DNA of 8,940 nt, from contig NZ_DCAO01000048.1 of assembly GCF_002311515.1 (NCBI RefSeq), positions 3,592 through 12,531 on the forward strand, in the 5' to 3' direction. The position numbers and the translations under genes were made by a program. The notes beneath the pieces were generated by a model. The model searched no databases, was not told the origin of the DNA, and was given only the letters and a program-made list of their open reading frames with translations. Positions 6,044 through 8,940 of this stretch are shown here, one piece after another; positions within the stretch are counted from its first letter, which is position 1, and every line of letters begins with the position of its first letter. This stretch comes from Thalassospira sp. UBA1131 (GTDB lineage Bacteria > Pseudomonadota > Alphaproteobacteria > Rhodospirillales > Thalassospiraceae).

Positions 6044-6853
6044 TTACCCTGCCGTCTTTGTGATCACTTCTTCGATATGCTTGGTGATCACGTCAAGCTG
6101 ATTTGGCTCCGAAAGCCGATGATCGCCGGTCTTGATCAAATCCACGCGGACATCCTCAGATACCAGCGCCTCGGTCAGGCGGATCGCTGTCTGCCATGGC
6201 ACATCCGGGTCCTGCATGCCCTGAACCAGCCGGACCGGGCATTTCAGATTAATCGGCTTGCGCAGTAAAAGCTGATTGCGGCCATCCTTAATCAGATCGC
6301 GGGTGATCGTATAAGGATCATCACCATATTCGGTCGGCTCGATCAGCGCGCCTTTATCAATAATGGTGTTTTTCTGATCTTCGCTGAACTGCGCCCACAT
6401 CAGGTCTTCGGTAAAGTCAGGAGCAGCAGCAATGCCAACCAATCCGGCAATGCGTTCCGGTCGGGCGAGGGCTGCGAGAAGCATGATCCAGCCGCCCATC
6501 GAAGAACCGACAAGAATCTGCGGGCCAGAGGTGATTTCATCAAGAACTGCAATGGCATCACGTGCCCACTGACCGATGGTTCCATCGGCAAATTTGCCCG
6601 ACGATTGTCCGTGACCAGTGTAATCAAAGCGGGTATAAGCCACCCCCTGTCGAATGCAGTGCGCCTCAAGGTGGGTTGCCTTGGTACCGGTCATGTCTGA
6701 CATGAACCCGCCGAGAAACATTACACCGGGTGTATTGTGCACCTGTACGTCAGATGGCTTGCCCGGCACGTGATGGTATGCGATTTTTAAGCCATCTGGA
6801 CGGTTGAGATATTCGGGCTTTGCAGGCTGTGGCGTTGGCAGGTCATGGGTCAT
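6044..6853 (-). CDS. Alpha/beta hydrolase (ABHD10-like serine esterase/thioesterase)
   Basis: The 269-residue protein is a complete alpha/beta-hydrolase fold with no signal peptide. Numbering is from the ATG at 6853. The oxyanion-hole region is FLGGFMSDM (46-54), then RFDYTGHGQSSG (75-86), the nucleophile elbow GSSMGG with Ser118, the acid Asp215 in QGMQDPDVPW, and His245 in GDHRLS. The FMSDM...FDYTGHG...SSMGGW pattern is like that of mitochondrial ABHD10 and its alphaproteobacterial relatives, which hydrolyse acyl esters or thioesters. The actual substrate is not known. A TTG three codons upstream (6862), close behind AAGGA, is an alternative start adding MPR. The gene is convergent with the Rieske gene (38-base gap) and divergent from the GT4 gene (39-base gap), so it appears to be a single-gene transcript ending at the terminator at 5973-6011. 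Confidence 0.92.
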   Translation of the reverse strand: MTHDLPTPQPAKPEYLNRPDGLKIAYHHVPGKPSDVQVHNTPGVMFLGGFMSDMTGTKATHLEAHCIRQGVAYTRFDYTGHGQSSGKFADGTIGQWARDAIAVLDEITSGPQILVGSSMGGWIMLLAALARPERIAGLVGIAAAPDFTEDLMWAQFSEDQKNTIIDKGALIEPTEYGDDPYTITRDLIKDGRNQLLLRKPINLKCPVRLVQGMQDPDVPWQTAIRLTEALVSEDVRVDLIKTGDHRLSEPNQLDVITKHIEEVITKTAG

Positions 6854-6892
6854 CCGGGGCAATTGTCCTTGGGTGTTGATGGTTGGAGTTGC

Positions 6893-8125
6893 ATGAGCGC
6901 GTCAGAAGTAATGACAGAAACAGTCTATCGATCAGAGCCCCAAGCGCAAGGTGGGGACTATCGGCCTGCCGTTATTTTACAGGTGCTTCCCGAACTTGAT
7001 GCCGGTGGTGTGGAGCGCGGAACAGTTGATATCGCGCGCGCAATTGTCGATGGCGGTGGCAAGGCGCTTGTCGCATCCCAAGGCGGTCGGCTCGAACGTG
7101 AACTTGATCGGTTTGGGGCGAAGCACATCACCCTGCCGCTTAAATCAAAAAATATTCTGACCATGCGCAAGAATATCGATGCGTTGGTCAAGCTGATCCG
7201 TGAAGAGGGTGTCGATATCATTCACGCCCGTTCACGTGCACCGGCCTGGAGTGCGTATTTTGCGGCGCGCAAGACCGGCATTCCGTTTGTGACGACCTTC
7301 CACGGCACCTATTCCGGATACAACAACCCGTTCAAGCGTCGCTATAACGCGATCATGACCATGGGTGATCAGGTGATTGCGATTTCCAAGCACATCGCCA
7401 ATCACATCAACAAATATTACAAGGTCGAACCTGACCGCCTCAATATCGTGCCGCGTGGGACGAATGTGGATCTGTTTAATCCGGAAAATGTCAGTCAAGA
7501 ACGTCTGATTGCGCTTTCCAACCAATGGCGCCTGAATGGTGAGGAATATGTCATCATGATGCCAGGGCGGATCACGCGCTGGAAAGGGCATGGCTTCCTA
7601 ATTGGCTCGCTTCCCGCCGTTCTTGAACAACTTGGCCATCGCAAAGTACGATGTCTGATCGTCGGATCGGATCAAGGGCGGACAGGTTATCGCGAAGAGA
7701 TCTTGAGCCAGACTCGCAAGCTTGGGTTGGAAGACATCGTCCATATTGTGGATCACTGCAACGATATGCCAGCAGCCTATATGCTGGCAGATGTCGTTGC
7801 CTGCCCATCAATGGAACCAGAGGCTTTTGGCCGTGTTCCTTCTGAAGCGCAGGCAATGGGGCGACCGGTTGTGTCGACGGCGCATGGTGGTGCAATGGAA
7901 ACGGTTCTTCCAGGCGAAACAGGTTGGTTGGTCAGTCCAGGCGAGGTTGATCAATTGTCCCGTGCTTTGGTTCAGGTTCTTAGCCTTACACCCGAAAAGC
8001 GCGCCAAACTTGCCGTTAAAGGTCGCGATCATGTGATTGCAGAGTTCTCTTTGGAACAAATGGCCGAGCGGACACTAAATGTTTATGCCAAGGCGCTGAA
8101 ACGGGTCATCAGGAACGCCGCATGA
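6893..8125 (+). CDS. GT4-family glycosyltransferase (GT-B fold)
   Basis: A 410-residue retaining glycosyltransferase. The N-terminal Rossmann half has VLPELDAGGVERGT (31-44), where the GGVERG loop contacts the acceptor/nucleotide, and HARSRAPAWSAYFAARKTGIP (111-131). The C-terminal half begins with the donor-binding PGRITRWKGH (224-233), continues with CLIVGSDQGR (254-263), and carries the EX7E motif Glu310-Glu318 in EPEAFGRVPSEAQAMGRPVV. No signal or membrane segment is seen, so it acts on the cytoplasmic face of the inner membrane. The partner GT9 gene, overlapped by four bases, suggests LPS-core or other surface-glycan assembly; the sugar donor cannot be read from the sequence. The start at 6893 is preceded by GGAG. 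Upstream (6845) and downstream (6911) ATGs are in frame; the upstream one overlaps the hydrolase coding sequence. Confidence 0.93.
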   Translation: MSASEVMTETVYRSEPQAQGGDYRPAVILQVLPELDAGGVERGTVDIARAIVDGGGKALVASQGGRLERELDRFGAKHITLPLKSKNILTMRKNIDALVKLIREEGVDIIHARSRAPAWSAYFAARKTGIPFVTTFHGTYSGYNNPFKRRYNAIMTMGDQVIAISKHIANHINKYYKVEPDRLNIVPRGTNVDLFNPENVSQERLIALSNQWRLNGEEYVIMMPGRITRWKGHGFLIGSLPAVLEQLGHRKVRCLIVGSDQGRTGYREEILSQTRKLGLEDIVHIVDHCNDMPAAYMLADVVACPSMEPEAFGRVPSEAQAMGRPVVSTAHGGAMETVLPGETGWLVSPGEVDQLSRALVQVLSLTPEKRAKLAVKGRDHVIAEFSLEQMAERTLNVYAKALKRVIRNAA

Positions 8126-8940
8126 CCGACCATAAAACCGAAAGCATGTCCGTGAATCCTGATGATTTTTGGGTTGATGAACAGCCTGTGGAAGGGACGG
8201 AAGAGTCCAAGCGCAAGCGCATACTTGTCATCAAACTTTCTGCGCTTGGCGACGTTGTCTTGGCGATGGGACCGTTTGCGGCCATCCGTGCCGCCCATCC
8301 AGATGCGCATATCACGGTGTTGACCACACGCCCTTATGTCGATCTGATGAAGGCAAGCGGATTTTTTGACTCGATTGCTATCGATCGGCGCCCGAAGCTG
8401 AGCCAATTGCGCGAAGTCTTAGCACTGCGCCGTTTTCTTCGGAACGGTAATTTTGACCGGGTTTATGATCTGCAGACGTCCGACCGGACCGGCTTTTATT
8501 ATAAACTGTTTTGGCCGGGACCCAAGCCGGAATGGTCAGGGATTGCGAGTGGGTGCTCTCATCCACATGCCAATCCTGAGCGCTCAAATATGCATACGAT
8601 TGATCGACATGCGGACCAGCTTGCTGATGCCGGTATCAAGGATGTGCCAGCACCATACATTTCAGGGTCCGATATAGACCTAGACCGATTTGGCATTCGA
8701 AGCCCGTTTGTTCTGATCTGCCCCGGCGGAGCACCACACCGTCCGGCGAAACGCTGGCCGGCTGAGCGGTTCGGTCTTCTTGCCAAGAAATTGGCCGATT
8801 ACCGTTTGACCCCGGTTCTGATCGGAACCGATAGCGAAGCAGATGTTTTGAACCGGATTGATCAGATGTGCCCGAAGGCACGCAATTTGATGGGGCGTAC
8901 CGGGTTTCTTGATATTGCATCGCTTGCAGCGCGTTCGGTT
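8122..8940 (+). CDS. GT9-family glycosyltransferase (ADP-heptose:LPS heptosyltransferase type), cut by window end
   Basis: The frame is open for 273 codons to the right edge; the full family length is about 310-370 residues, so the last part is missing. After an unusual acidic 30-residue leader comes the GT9 start KRILVIKLSALGDVVLAMGPFAAIR (31-56). Asp44 in LGDVV corresponds to the catalytic base of WaaC-type enzymes. YDLQTSDRTG (115-124) and the donor-binding region CPGGAPHRPAKRWPAERF (200-217) follow, then PVLIGTDSEADVL (231-243). These transferases add heptose to the LPS inner core at the cytoplasmic face of the inner membrane. Which step (WaaC, WaaF or a different sugar) cannot be told. 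The ATG overlaps the GT4 stop (ATGA) with AGGA seven bases upstream; an internal ATG at residue 9 is possible. Confidence 0.92.
   Translation, partial: MTDHKTESMSVNPDDFWVDEQPVEGTEESKRKRILVIKLSALGDVVLAMGPFAAIRAAHPDAHITVLTTRPYVDLMKASGFFDSIAIDRRPKLSQLREVLALRRFLRNGNFDRVYDLQTSDRTGFYYKLFWPGPKPEWSGIASGCSHPHANPERSNMHTIDRHADQLADAGIKDVPAPYISGSDIDLDRFGIRSPFVLICPGGAPHRPAKRWPAERFGLLAKKLADYRLTPVLIGTDSEADVLNRIDQMCPKARNLMGRTGFLDIASLAARSV

Noticed and set aside
1..8940. A mobile element, defence island or CRISPR array
   Set aside because: No transposase, integrase, phage or Cas-like protein, no regularly spaced repeats, and all genes are housekeeping or envelope families in a familiar order.

Overview
The window looks like ordinary chromosomal DNA from an alphaproteobacterium, probably Rhodospirillales and perhaps Thalassospira-like. 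The genus is an impression from protein sequence style and gene order, not a database result. The evidence is the arrangement hemC-hemD-Mic60-like protein transcribed away from tsaD-gpsA-YciI-EVE, which is a recurrent alphaproteobacterial order. All genes but one have clear family motifs, coding density is high, and I see no insertion sequence, prophage, tRNA, rRNA or CRISPR array.

Layout. (1) Minus strand, 2454 down to 1: hemC (hydroxymethylbilane synthase), hemD (uroporphyrinogen-III synthase), then the N-terminal 236 codons of a membrane-anchored protein with a long disordered leader. Its position fits the bacterial Mic60/mitofilin homologue; it runs off the left edge. (2) A 289-base divergent intergenic region (2455-2743) with a strong hairpin on the hemC side. 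(3) Plus strand, 2744-6005: tsaD (tRNA t6A modification), gpsA (glycerol-3-phosphate for phospholipids), then a tight trio of a YciI-like protein, an EVE-domain protein and a small Rieske [2Fe-2S] protein, separated by a 3-base gap and a 4-base overlap. (4) Minus strand, 6853-6044: an alpha/beta hydrolase convergent with the Rieske gene. Its probable intrinsic terminator lies inside the 3' end of the Rieske coding sequence. (5) Plus strand, 6893 to the right edge: a GT4 glycosyltransferase overlapping by 4 bases a GT9 (heptosyltransferase-type) gene cut by the window end, probably an LPS or surface-glycan pair.

How the genes fit together: the left operon makes the first macrocyclic tetrapyrrole and joins it to an inner-membrane organising protein. 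The central run is housekeeping (tRNA modification, lipid backbone) followed by three small, poorly characterised genes that appear translationally coupled. The right end is envelope glycan synthesis. No clearly new system is visible. The points most worth a second look are the terminator embedded in a convergent coding sequence, the hairpin in the probable hemC leader, and the YciI-EVE-Rieske coupling.
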